From the NCBI RefSeq assembly GCF_001467615.1, contig NZ_LNYA01000024.1, positions 268,654-332,653 of the forward strand: 64,000 nucleotides of DNA, in the 5' to 3' direction. The translations under genes were made by a program, and so were the position numbers. Below the pieces are notes generated by a model, which worked only from the letters and a program-made list of their open reading frames with translations, was not told the DNA's origin and searched no databases. This stretch comes from Legionella erythra. GTDB taxonomy: Bacteria > Pseudomonadota > Gammaproteobacteria > Legionellales > Legionellaceae. Shown here in pieces: positions 45,661-55,700 of the stretch; positions within the stretch are counted from its first letter, which is position 1, and every line of letters starts with the position of its first letter.

Positions 45661-45861
45661 TCATGACGTTTCATTCTGAAACCAATAAGACTTCAGGGCT
45701 GAGTTGCGGTAATGAGACAGATACTTCAGAAAAAATTGCCTGGCTTCGTTCTTCGCCTGAGAGCCAGAAGCAAGCATTTGGTGGTGAAAGTGGTCGCGCG
45801 CGGTGGCAAACTCCATTGAAGTGGTAGAAACAGGTAATCCAAAACGTTTATCCATATCCAA
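45661..45861 (-). CDS. Short hypothetical frame, possibly a remnant
   Basis: 66 codons in the 373-base gap between hemF and the 76-codon frame at 45993. The open frame extends further upstream without an ATG, reading ACSNCSQIANSSTILKEGC, which looks protein-like with clustered cysteines. This may be the 3' end of a decayed gene or a small protein with an unusual start. No family recognised. Sits at the right border of the tetrapyrrole cluster. Confidence 0.35.
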   Translation of the reverse strand: MDMDKRFGLPVSTTSMEFATARDHFHHQMLASGSQAKNEARQFFLKYLSHYRNSALKSYWFQNETS

Positions 45862-45992
45862 TTCCGACTTACAACCCTCTTTAAGAATAGTCGAGGAATT
45901 GGCAATTTGCGAACAGTTAGAACAGGCATTTACCCGTATAAATGCCCTCTGAAATACCCGAGGTTATTGGCATTTAATAAGGTCATTAAAAG

Positions 45993-46223
45993 TTAAACAC
46001 TCCCTCTGATATTGGTTGTTTTCCCTGGGTAGGCAGGTGTCCAGGACGTGAGCGTTTCCTTGATTCTGCTGCTTATTAATTTCTCACTGACCCTGTCTAT
46101 TTCTTTAATGAGTTTATCCATAGCCAATTTTAATTCCTGACGGCTGTCATCGGTTAAATCCACGCTATTCCGCAAAAAAAATGAGGATTTTTTAATCTCC
46201 GTTAAGGTTTCATCCATAAACAC
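45993..46223 (-). CDS. Small helical hypothetical protein
   Basis: 76 residues, largely helical and charged (KLAMDKLIKEIDRVSEKLISS), no signal peptide. Family not recognised. It lies 26 bases downstream of a disrupted gene and may share its transcript. Confidence 0.45.
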   Translation of the reverse strand: MFMDETLTEIKKSSFFLRNSVDLTDDSRQELKLAMDKLIKEIDRVSEKLISSRIKETLTSWTPAYPGKTTNIRGSV

Positions 46224-46249
46224 CCGTGAATTGATTTTACGGATTTCTT

Positions 46250-47014
46250 TCAGTACGGTAGAAAATAGTACAGCAACGCGGGCAAACCCATTGTTTCATT
46301 AATGATCTTGAGGTTTAAAGGACTGAATACTTCTTTAGGTTTATTCCAGAAATGCGGTTTATAGTGTTTTGTGACGATATTCATGACCATCAGCAAGGAC
46401 TGTTTTAAATCATCGGAGACACCTTTTTCAAACTCGCTTTCATCAAACAGGCTGGCTTGATAAGCGATAACAAAACGATTATCAGCCAGATAACTGTTAA
46501 TTAAATCCTGCTTGGTCGGTCTAGTAAGGGACATGGAGGTGACCATGGTGCCGAATTGGCTTTGCACATGGGGTTTACCAGCAAATGTTGAGATGGCTTT
46601 TTCTGCGCTGATGCCGTCAACATAGGCATCACTGACGTGACGCAGAAAGATTTGTAAACCCAATTCCTGAGGGGTGAAGGGTCTGTCTTTGAGCATGGAA
46701 CTGGTGATCGCATTGAAGAGATATCCTTTAGCGACATCCTTTGCTGATAAAGAGCCATATGATAATTGCCAATCAAAGGCGCTATTTTCTACCAGTTCAT
46801 TCAACACGGGTTCAAGCAAAAGATAGATACCTTTTACGATCATCTCTCGAGGTGGGATTATTTGTTCCATGGGGATGTCAGGAATTTTCAGTGCTTTGGC
46901 TTCTGGTCCCATTACTGCGGTAATATCGGATTTTTAATCGAAGGGTCTGGATGTGCGATATTCACCAGACAGTAAGGTCGTCAGATACTCTTCCAATTCC
47001 AGTTTCTCAGTCAT
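46250..47014 (-). pseudogene. Unknown gene split by an in-frame stop
   Basis: The best start is the ATG at 47014, with GGAG 6 bases upstream; 26 codons later (MTEKLELEEYLTTLL...) a TAA interrupts the frame, and the same frame continues for more than 225 codons to 46250. The only ATG after the stop, at 46912, lacks a ribosome-binding site. The downstream part (about 220 residues) is soluble, helical and of no family I recognise. A nonsense mutation is the simplest reading; a genuine short leader peptide followed by an independently initiated gene is the alternative. Confidence 0.5.
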
Positions 47015-47236
47015 GGCCAACTCCATTTGTCCACTATGAATAATTATAGATCATAATGGCCATTATTTTTATCAAATAAAAGCAAATTGCCTATTTTATA
47101 TTCAAATAATTGATTTTATTGATCTCATTTGGATTAAAAATATTACACTTGAAACAAAAATAAATCGTATCCAACTGGCAACTAATGAACAAATATTATA
47201 CACTTATGCTAGTGAATATGGCTGGGAGAATTCATC

Positions 47237-47563
47237 ATGAAAGGGATCATTTTAGCACCGATTATCATGGGCTTAACGGCCTGTGGTTATGTCAATACCT
47301 CCGTTAACGATTATGTTGTCACCAGGCCCTGTTGCGGCACAAACTATGTATCCAGCGCCTGTTGCCCAACCACGGTGGTGAAGCCAGTCGTTAAGCGATG
47401 CTGCACGTCGGTTGTGACGACACCGGTTGTAACCAATAGTTGCTGCGGTTCTACCGTGGTACGCAGTACACCTGTTTATAATTCAGTCACCTACATCGAA
47501 CAGGAACCGATGGATACCTACACGGATATATCCGCTACTTCCATCGATTATGACTATTACTAA
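47237..47563 (+). CDS. Cysteine-pair-rich small lipoprotein
   Basis: 108 residues. Short lipoprotein signal with lipobox LTAC, so Cys16 is the lipid anchor. The mature part repeats adjacent cysteine pairs spaced 9-17 residues apart (PCCG, ACCP, RCCT, SCCG) embedded in valine/threonine/proline-rich sequence, then a tyrosine/aspartate tail ending in DYDYY. GGGAGA precedes the ATG. No family recognised. Paired cysteines suggest metal binding or disulfide cross-linking in the cell envelope. Confidence 0.7.
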   Translation: MKGIILAPIIMGLTACGYVNTSVNDYVVTRPCCGTNYVSSACCPTTVVKPVVKRCCTSVVTTPVVTNSCCGSTVVRSTPVYNSVTYIEQEPMDTYTDISATSIDYDYY

Positions 47564-47671
47564 CAGCGAAAGCAGGGTGCGCTGCCTACTGCGCAACCCT
47601 GCCCATGGTGAGCGGTCATAGAGGCTGCGGAATGTATTATAATTATTCATTATGTCTTCATTTAAGATAAT

Positions 47672-48931
47672 ATGACCCGTAGTAAGCATGAGTTTTTTCA
47701 AGTTGCTCCCGGATCTACATTCCAGGACGCCATGACACAGGCCAAATTAGCCTTAGCCGAAGCAGCCGACGGCACCAAGTTTTCAAGAAAAACACCGAAC
47801 AACCCATACAACTTATCCTTTATCAAGTTACAGGGTAAGGTGTACGCGTTATCCCGCAGCAATGAACCCGGCAAACCCCATTATCTTGGCCGCGGCAACT
47901 ACGGCAAGGTCAAATACATCATGGATGAGGAAAGTCAGATTTATGTGGTCAAAATCGAGACGACCAATGATCCGTTCCAACAAATGGAGACTCGCGTTGG
48001 ACAGGCCTTGGGACTAGTGAAAGGTGACAAGCAAAAGCAAGACGATAAAGAGAAATATTATACCGTCATGCTGGATTTGGGCGTCAATTTAACGTCCTAT
48101 CTCAGTCAAAATCCTAACTTGGCTCCGGCCAGGCGTTTGGATTTGGCAATACAAGCCTGCCTCCAACTCTATGATATGCATCAACATTTTGTACATCGCG
48201 ATATCAAACCCGATAATATCGTCATCGATGAACATGGACTCGTTCACCTTATCGATTTTGGCCTGGCCGAAGCATTGGATGACAAGGGCGAGCTTAAATC
48301 CGTTGAGGGGTTCTTAACAGAGGGCATGGTATTAAATGCCGAAAGCAGACGGGTATATAATCAGCTCTGGACCATCGGTACCCCCGGTTTTTGGCCAGGG
48401 ACACCGCGGGAAATTAGCATTTATCACACCAAACACGATAATATCCTGCCATCACGCATGCAAAAGCTTGGGCACATAGGCTGTGATAATGCCGCGCTGA
48501 AAAGAATTTTGGTGAATGAGCATACTGGGGGTGGACTCTTTACCCGACAATTCATGGCAACACTCCCGGAAGCACTGTTTAATCTGATTCGCAAAAACAA
48601 TGTGATCTTTGATGAAAACCCGGAAAAAGAAACCCATGACGAAACAAAAAAAATGGCCGCTCTGTTTATTTTTATCCACAGGCAATTAATCCAATGCTTC
48701 AATGACCACCAGATCGAAGAAAAAAACCAGAATTTTCAAGCCTATAAACGGTATCGCGCCAGCGGCGAACTACTCGATGATAAAGAGGTTGAAGAAATCC
48801 TTGCTTCACCCTCAAGGCAAGAGGGTTTGATTGACGAATACCGTGGTCACTTGGCCGTCCGTTCAGGCCATAGCGAGGAGGCAGGACCCTCGACACAAAC
48901 CTCTGTTTATTCGTCAGGCTATTTTCCATAG
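47672..48931 (+). CDS. Eukaryotic-like Ser/Thr protein kinase, candidate effector
   Basis: 419 residues. Kinase domain (about 65-340): glycine loop GRGNYGKVKYI, Lys in VVKIE, catalytic His175-Arg-Asp177 in HRDIKPDNIVI, and DFGLAEA. Activation-loop and C-lobe are unusual, with a long insertion after GTPGFWPG. No membrane helix or PASTA domain, unlike resident bacterial kinases, so it resembles the translocated LegK kinases. The C-terminal tail (EEAGPSTQTSVYSSGYF) is acidic/polar, as type IV secretion signals often are. Effector status is inference. Confidence 0.82.
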   Translation: MTRSKHEFFQVAPGSTFQDAMTQAKLALAEAADGTKFSRKTPNNPYNLSFIKLQGKVYALSRSNEPGKPHYLGRGNYGKVKYIMDEESQIYVVKIETTNDPFQQMETRVGQALGLVKGDKQKQDDKEKYYTVMLDLGVNLTSYLSQNPNLAPARRLDLAIQACLQLYDMHQHFVHRDIKPDNIVIDEHGLVHLIDFGLAEALDDKGELKSVEGFLTEGMVLNAESRRVYNQLWTIGTPGFWPGTPREISIYHTKHDNILPSRMQKLGHIGCDNAALKRILVNEHTGGGLFTRQFMATLPEALFNLIRKNNVIFDENPEKETHDETKKMAALFIFIHRQLIQCFNDHQIEEKNQNFQAYKRYRASGELLDDKEVEEILASPSRQEGLIDEYRGHLAVRSGHSEEAGPSTQTSVYSSGYFP

Positions 48932-49023
48932 GCAGCCCATCAGGAACCACATCGTCCTCCTTGTTTGATAAAGACAAGCCGAAAAGACCCTATTAACAGA
49001 ACCAGAGCAGGCAGGCAACTCTG

Positions 49024-49066
49024 GATTAAATCAATCCAGACCGATTCGAGGGCTTGGAACAGGTGC
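49024..49066 (-). repeat. Decayed copy of the megasynthase 3' end
   Basis: About 45 bases that match, with scattered mismatches, the last codons and stop region of the megasynthase at 49700-49745 (shared blocks ATTAAATCAATCCAG, CGATTCGA, GGCTT, AACAGG). In the equivalent frame it reads LRHLFQALES beside LQRLLQAIES of the intact gene. It sits across the cspA gene from the intact gene. The 350-base stretch 48932-49282 otherwise contains only hairpins and no gene. Confidence 0.65.
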
Positions 49067-49075
49067 CGTAAGGAC

Positions 49076-49094
49076 AGGGCCAGGGCTTGGCCCT
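49076..49094. repeat. GC-rich palindrome
   Basis: AGGGCCA and TGGCCCT arms around a GGGCT loop, next to the decayed megasynthase end. It resembles the core of the REP-like palindromes at 8734 and 61621 but lacks their outer arms. Confidence 0.4.
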
Positions 49095-49233
49095 ATGCTG
49101 CTTTTGTCTAAAAGAAAAATTAGACTAATCAAAAATCATAAGCAGCTGTTAACACAGCCGGAACTCTATTCATTTTTTAATCGATGGGGAGCTTGTTTCA
49201 CGGATAGAGAATAGGATACGGATCAATAACAAC

Positions 49234-49270
49234 GTAAAAAACTTCCGGTAAGATCCCTGAAGTTTTTTAC
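49234..49270 (-). terminator. Terminator of the cold-shock gene
   Basis: Arms GTAAAAAACTTC and GAAGTTTTTTAC form a long stem just downstream of the cold-shock stop codon, with T-runs on the minus strand. A symmetric, probably bidirectional terminator. Confidence 0.7.
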
Positions 49271-49282
49271 ATACTACCGTAA

Positions 49283-49492
49283 TTAAAGAGCGACTATATT
49301 TTGTGCTTGAAGGCCCTTTACTCCTTGCGTCACAATGAATTGTACTCGCTGACCTTCTGTAAGGGTTTTAAAGCCGGAACTTAAAATTTCTTTAAAGTGA
49401 GCAAATACATCCGGCCCGTCTTCTTGCTCAATAAAACCAAATCCTTTGGATTCGTTAAACCATTTCACAACCCCGTTTACCGTTTTAGACAT
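49283..49492 (-). CDS. Cold-shock domain protein
   Basis: 69 residues, single CSD fold. RNP1 KGFGFIE and RNP2 VFAHF bind single-stranded RNA. The family acts as an RNA chaperone in cold or stress adaptation. AAGGA precedes the ATG. It lies between an intact and a decayed copy of the megasynthase 3' end and is unlikely to be functionally tied to either. Confidence 0.93.
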   Translation of the reverse strand: MSKTVNGVVKWFNESKGFGFIEQEDGPDVFAHFKEILSSGFKTLTEGQRVQFIVTQGVKGLQAQNIVAL

Positions 49493-49519
49493 AAGTATCC
49501 TTAAGTGTTTATTAATGCC

Positions 49520-49550
49520 TGTATAGGCGAATTAGCCGGAAACCGGTCAA
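49520..49550 (-). promoter_or_regulatory. Candidate cold-shock gene promoter
   Basis: TTGACC and TATACA on the minus strand with a 19-base spacer, about 28 bases upstream of the cold-shock ATG. Box sequences are good; the spacing is long. Confidence 0.35.
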
Positions 49551-49703
49551 AATTAAAAACTACCGAACGAGGGATTAAATGAATAAAACGACGATTTGGA
49601 GAATATAAAATAGACATTTCTAGCTGACTTTATAATAGTGCTTTTTAAGGTAATAAGTCAATCTAGCCATATCATCGTTAGCTCGGCTTTTGTTCTGATT
49701 AAA

Positions 49704-52700
49704 TCAATCCAGGCTCGATTCGATGGCTTGCAACAGGCGTTGTAAGAATAAACCGGCTTCTTCCTCATTGAAGAAGCGTGGGTTAAAGGCAAGGCCCATC
49801 CTGTCACCCGCTTGGCTACTTCGCACCAATAGATTCAATTTTTCAGGATTAGGATAATTCCAAACGGTCACTTGATTTCCCCCTTGTTCAAGGAGAATAG
49901 GAACCAGGTAATCCGCTGATTGGAACAGGCGGCTTTCATGCTCCGCTTTGTATTGATTGAAAATAAACGGCGGTTGCCGGTAATCCATTTTTTTCATGTC
50001 TTCCGTTAATAATGCATACTGGTGTTGCTCAATCAACTCAATAATCGTCATCTGGGTTTGTTTTATTTGCCTCACTAACTTGTCAGAGGAATGCATTCGC
50101 ATAACAACCGGGATATTATCGGCATAATAATCGATCATCGCCTGCTTTGATTGCGTGAGCCGGTTTGATTTAACCAGGCTGATATAAACCGTTTCTTGCT
50201 GAATAAGGGCACTTAAGGCCCTGCAGAACATATGGAAATAAAAAGCATAACTCGAGAACTGATTTTTCTGGCAGAAAGTGAGTATTTTTTCGGTGAGTGC
50301 CTGGGGGATTTGTTTATAAACGACGCCACTTATAAACTCAGGTTCCTGGCTACCCCATGGCAACCAGTCATTTTCTGAAAGAAGGGTGTTGGTTTTAGCC
50401 ATATAATCGCCATAGTTCTTAAGGTATTGGCGATAGGATGATTGATCGGGTTGATGCCGCCTTAAATAATCCACGTCTTTTTGCGCTGTATCCACAGCCT
50501 CATCGGCATGATCGTACCACCATTCAAGCGCTTTAAGAAATAACTCAGCCCCTATACCGTCGCAGACCAGATGATGCAGCTTAAAGAATAAAATCCTGTT
50601 TTCGTTGTCCTGACCCGGCACCAGCAGATAGGCTTTAAGAAGAGGCGGCTGCTTTGCATCAATGGGTTCTACCAACAGGCTATTCAATGCCTCATAGAGA
50701 TTTTTAGGGGTTATAATTTGGATGGGCAGGCACGCCTCTGGATGGATTTGCCATTGCAGATTGTTATCCTTTTCGCTAAAAGACAGACGTAAAGCGGGGT
50801 TGTCCTGAATGGTTTTTTGTAAGGCCCGGTTTAATTTCTCGATGTCCACTGAGGGATTCAAGACGTTGAACAGAGGGATTGAATAAGGCAAGCCATTTGG
50901 GTGATTCTTTAATAATTGCCACAAGTTGGTCTGTAACGCGGATGCTGGCTGACTGAGTCTGTTGGCTACGCCATCCTGCTTAAGCCTGTCTTCATGGCTA
51001 AGCAGGTAAGTCAGCCATTGCTGCAGCAAGGTCTGGGCGGTTTTCTTGGTAATTTTATCGGCTCGATATTTCAACGCGAATTTAAAGTGGTCTTCAGCCA
51101 GGGATACTTTAAACGATAACAGCCTCGGCTCATCCCCCCATAAATAGTTTTGCACATTGCTTGTTTTTATAATGGTTATCGGCAAGCTGGTTTTAAGATT
51201 GAGCTCAATACCACGCTGAAAATCAAATGATATCATGGGCTTGTTTAATCCAAGTTCCTTTAACAGAGAAAGACGGAAATACTGCTTGTCTTCCAAAGAT
51301 AAAATCTGCTCCTGCAGTAATTGACTGTGGGTGAAGATATCGGATTCGTGTCTGGATGTGATCACTACATCATTCGACGTATCGCCAAAAACCGTCGTCA
51401 ATTCACTGTTTTGCCGCCCGGAGAAAAAGACAACAATGCCCAGCTGTTCCAGTTGAAAGGCGGCAAGCAACACATCAAACAGGTTAGCCAATAAAAAATT
51501 ACTGATGGATAAATTGTGCTTTTCAAGAAATGCCAGGCTGTGTTTTATTTTTTGAAGGGCGAATGATTCAGAAACGATATGGGCTTCCATGGGGGTTTGC
51601 GTGTCTTTAGCAAACGGAACAGTGACTGGTATATCCTTAAGTTTTTGATACCAATACGATTTCAAACTATCCTGCAGCGCAGGATAAACATGATCCCATT
51701 GCCAGGCAATGAACTCCCTGTACTGTGGTGTTTTTCCATCGAGAAACTCCCCTTCATATGCTCGTAACGTCTCATGGATAAAGGCAGTCACGGTATAACC
51801 ATCACCGATAAGGTGATGAAAATTAAGCAGCCATAAATAGCGCCCCTCGTCCTGTTTAATGAGTTTGGTTCTGATTAATGGCGCTTGCGTGAGATCAAAA
51901 GGCAGGCTGAAAAATGCGGCCACCTCGGCCTCCTGGTCCGTGCGGGATAAGTCGAGAGAGAGCTCGCATTCGTCATGAATATGCTGACTAACCTGCCCTA
52001 ACACCTCATGAAAACTACAACGTAACACATCATGGCGTGCCAAAACCTGTGACAAGGCCTTTTGCAGCCTCTCACTGGATACAGCAGTATCGATGCGGAT
52101 AACAATGGGTAGTTGATAAGCCTCTTTTTCAGTTGATTGTTTAAGAAAATTCCATATTTCCTGTTGCTGCAAGGACAGAGGGGTTGTTTTTGGGAAACGG
52201 CTGCTGCCGACTGGCTCCGTCAATGCTCGCTGACTGTCCTGCAAGGCCTGATGAATTTTTTTAGCCAACTGCGCCGCTGATGAATCAGTGAAGATATCTT
52301 TCGCCGTCAGGCATTTCCTGTTGTATTTTCGATTAAGCTGATGCGCTAATTGCGCAGCCATAATCGAATCCATACCGGCTTCAAACCAATTGTCATGAAC
52401 GGACAAATCACCAGCAGCCACGCAAAGAATGTCCTGAGCGACTGTCAGGATATCCTCTGGCCTGACCACTGTTTCATCTCGCCCATCCCGGGCGCTGGGT
52501 TCAGCAGATAATACCTTACCCTCAAGGGGTTTTGAAAAATGCCCGACGATTAATTGCGGACAATCCAGTTGCTGTTTAAAGACCGTTTGAAGCTCATCCA
52601 GGGTTAAGGGCGTAACCCCCCGCTCAGCCAGATACGCAGTGAGTGATTTTTCATTCTTTTTAAATAAACCGGTGTTTTTTACCGGGCCCAGAATCAACGA

Positions 52701-55700
52701 TTGCGCCGCAAGATTCTGGCTGCGCCGTAAAGAAACCAGGGCGTTTAAATAGGCATTGGCGGCCGCATAGAGGGCCTGGCCCTCATTGCCGAATAGTGCG
52801 CTTATGGACGAGATACAGATGAAGGCTTTCAGTGGATAACCCACGGTGGCCTGATGGAGCGACCAGGCCCCCAATGCCTTGGCCTTCAGGATAGTGCTTA
52901 TCTCCTGTTCCGTGGTTTTAAGCCAGGGCTTATCGACAGTTGTCCCTGCAGCATGAATAATCATGGTTAATGGGGGAAAATGCGTCGGCAGATTTTTCAG
53001 TAGTTTCTTCACTTCCTCCGCGTTGGATACGTCACAGGCACAATAATGCAATTGCAGGCCATTGGCTTTTCTCTCCTGAATTAAGGCTGACCAGCGTGGT
53101 TCATTTTCCCTGCGCCCCACTGCAACCACATACTGAAGCCCCAGTGCAGACAGTGTCTCAAGAAGGGCCTGGCCAATATCGCCTGAAGCACCGGTCATTA
53201 AACACACATCGTCAGGGGTTATTTTAAAATCGGCCAGTTTAAACGTATTCAGCGGGATAATTTTTTTCTGCTCATAGTCCCCTGTTGCACGGTAACGCAA
53301 AGACCCATGATTATCCTTTTTGGAAAAAATAAAGTCAAAATCATGCTCATCGGTTCCCTTATCAATCTGTAAACAGTGCAGCGGCCAGGCGGGATATTCC
53401 TGCTTTACCGATTGCAGCAAGGCCAGTAAGGCCGCACCGGTTAGCGAGTCGGTCGTGGTTAAGAAAAAGAGGGGCTTTTCTGGCCAATGGCGCAGCAATT
53501 CCTGCGAAAACTGCATCATAAAAGCCGTTTCTTCTTCGACTTTCCCTTCTTCCGTCAGGCAGAGATAGACAAGGTGGTCAGCCTGCTCCAGGTAAGGCGT
53601 TAATGACTCGGTCTCGGAAGAGCGATAAAGCAATACCTTAACAGCTGAGACTGTTTCTTTTAACCGGGTCACGTAGCCATCGATTGGGGGATTTTGGTCC
53701 CTGCTTATTAATAAGACTGTGCCTTGTACGGCATGGACTGGATGAGGTTGCCCGTTAAGCCTCTCCCATTGCGGCTGATAAAGACAGGATTTCCAGTTGT
53801 TTTCTGCTGTTGTACCTTCCGGATGCTTATCAAACCGGGGTAACCAGTACTGTTTCTCGTTGAATGGGTATTTAAGCAGGGGCTCGTCAACAAAAATCTG
53901 ATGCTTATCCAGTTCCTGCCAGTGGATATCAACCCCTCTCAAGAATAAACGGCCCAGTGTCGTCAGCAAACCCGGCCACGGCCTTCTAGCATCTGAGACA
54001 GTCCCCAGTGCAAGGATATTATCCATGTCCTGAAGTTGAGAAACCAGCACCGGTTTAGGGCTAATTTCAAGCATGAGATTCGTGCCTTTTTCCTGGATGG
54101 TGTTAAGCCCCTGATGAAATTCGACCGTCTGCAGCATGTGCCGACACCAATAGTCGCCATTGATTTGACCGTCTTTTATTTCAACGCCGGTGACATTTGA
54201 GATCACCGGGATTTTGGCAGGACGGTAATGGATAGCCTCAGCTATCGCTCTAAATTCTTGCGCGACAGGCTCTATGAGCGGCGAATGAAAGGCATGGGAT
54301 GTCGCCAGTTTTTTACAGCGCAGATTCTTGTCCTGGCAGGCACGCTCACAGGCGGCTATGGCTTTGTTTGTTCCCGAAACAACCATTTGACCCGGGCCAT
54401 TTTTTAATGCAATCACCAGATTACCAACCTCTTTAAGCAGGGATTCCACCACGTTTTGTTCGGCTGCAATGGCAAGCATTGCCCCATCACCCGGCCATTT
54501 TGAGAACAGCATCGCCCGCTGACAGACCAGACTCAGCGCCTCATCAAGCGACATGATTTCGGCAATACAGGCAGCCACATATTCTCCCAGGCTATGACCT
54601 AACAACAATCGGGGCCGTAAACCTAACTTCAATAGCCATTGAGCCAAGGCATATTCATACACAAAAAGTGCGGGTTGCGCGTATTGGGTATGATTGATAT
54701 CCACCGATGACGGTGTATTCAGAAGGATTTCCTTCAAATCGTAGGGCAGCCACTTTTGGCAACGGGCGCAACAATGGTCAATAACAGCGGCAAATGGGGG
54801 AAGCGTCGTATACAATTCAGCGGCCACGTTCGGCTGCAAGCACCCTTGTCCTGTAAAAAGCCAGGCCATGGCGTTGGCATCCGTCATCACGCCTTCCTCC
54901 CAATGTTGACCCTGCAATTTCTCGACCCATTGTGGGGTATGCTGCGCCACGATAAAGGCACGATACGGCAGGTGAGTTCGCTTCGTTAACAAGTGGTGGC
55001 ATAAAGACGCGAAATGAATGCTATCGCCCCGGTGTTGGCCATAGGCTAGGTAACGTTGTAGATAAGCCTGCAGGGTGGGTTTTTCCTGTGCACTCACCAC
55101 CCATAAATGATTAGGTCGGATAACTTTTTCACCCGTTGATGTTCCCTTCGGCGCTTCCCCTAAAATAAGGTGGGCATTCGTACCGCTGAATCCAAATGAA
55201 CTCACGCCGGCATAACGGCTTTCCACAGCCCAGTCTGTCAATTCAGCCGGGACCTGCATGGTGTCTTGTTGATGCAGTTTGGGATTAAATTGGTGCAGAT
55301 GAAGATGAGCCGGGATCTGGCCATGCCTGATGGCCAGAGCGGTTTTAATCAACCCGGCAACCCCGGCTGCGGCTTCAAGATGGCCAATTCGTGTTTTTAA
55401 GGACGTAATATAAAGCGGGGCATTTCGCTCCATGCCGTAAGTGCGGCGAATGCCTTCCCATTCAATGGGGTCACCCAATTCCGTGCCGGTGCCATGGGCT
55501 TCCACATGCGTAATCTGCGCAGCGTTGAGATTAGCGCGGCGAAGGGCTGTTTGAATGACATCAATTTGCGCCTGCAAATTGGGGGCCGTCAACCCATTGC
55601 TTGCGCCGTCCTGATTGACCGCACTGCCATGGATGACCGCATAAATTGAATTGCCATCGTGAATGGCATCCGCCAGTTTCTTTAAAATGACTATCCCCAC

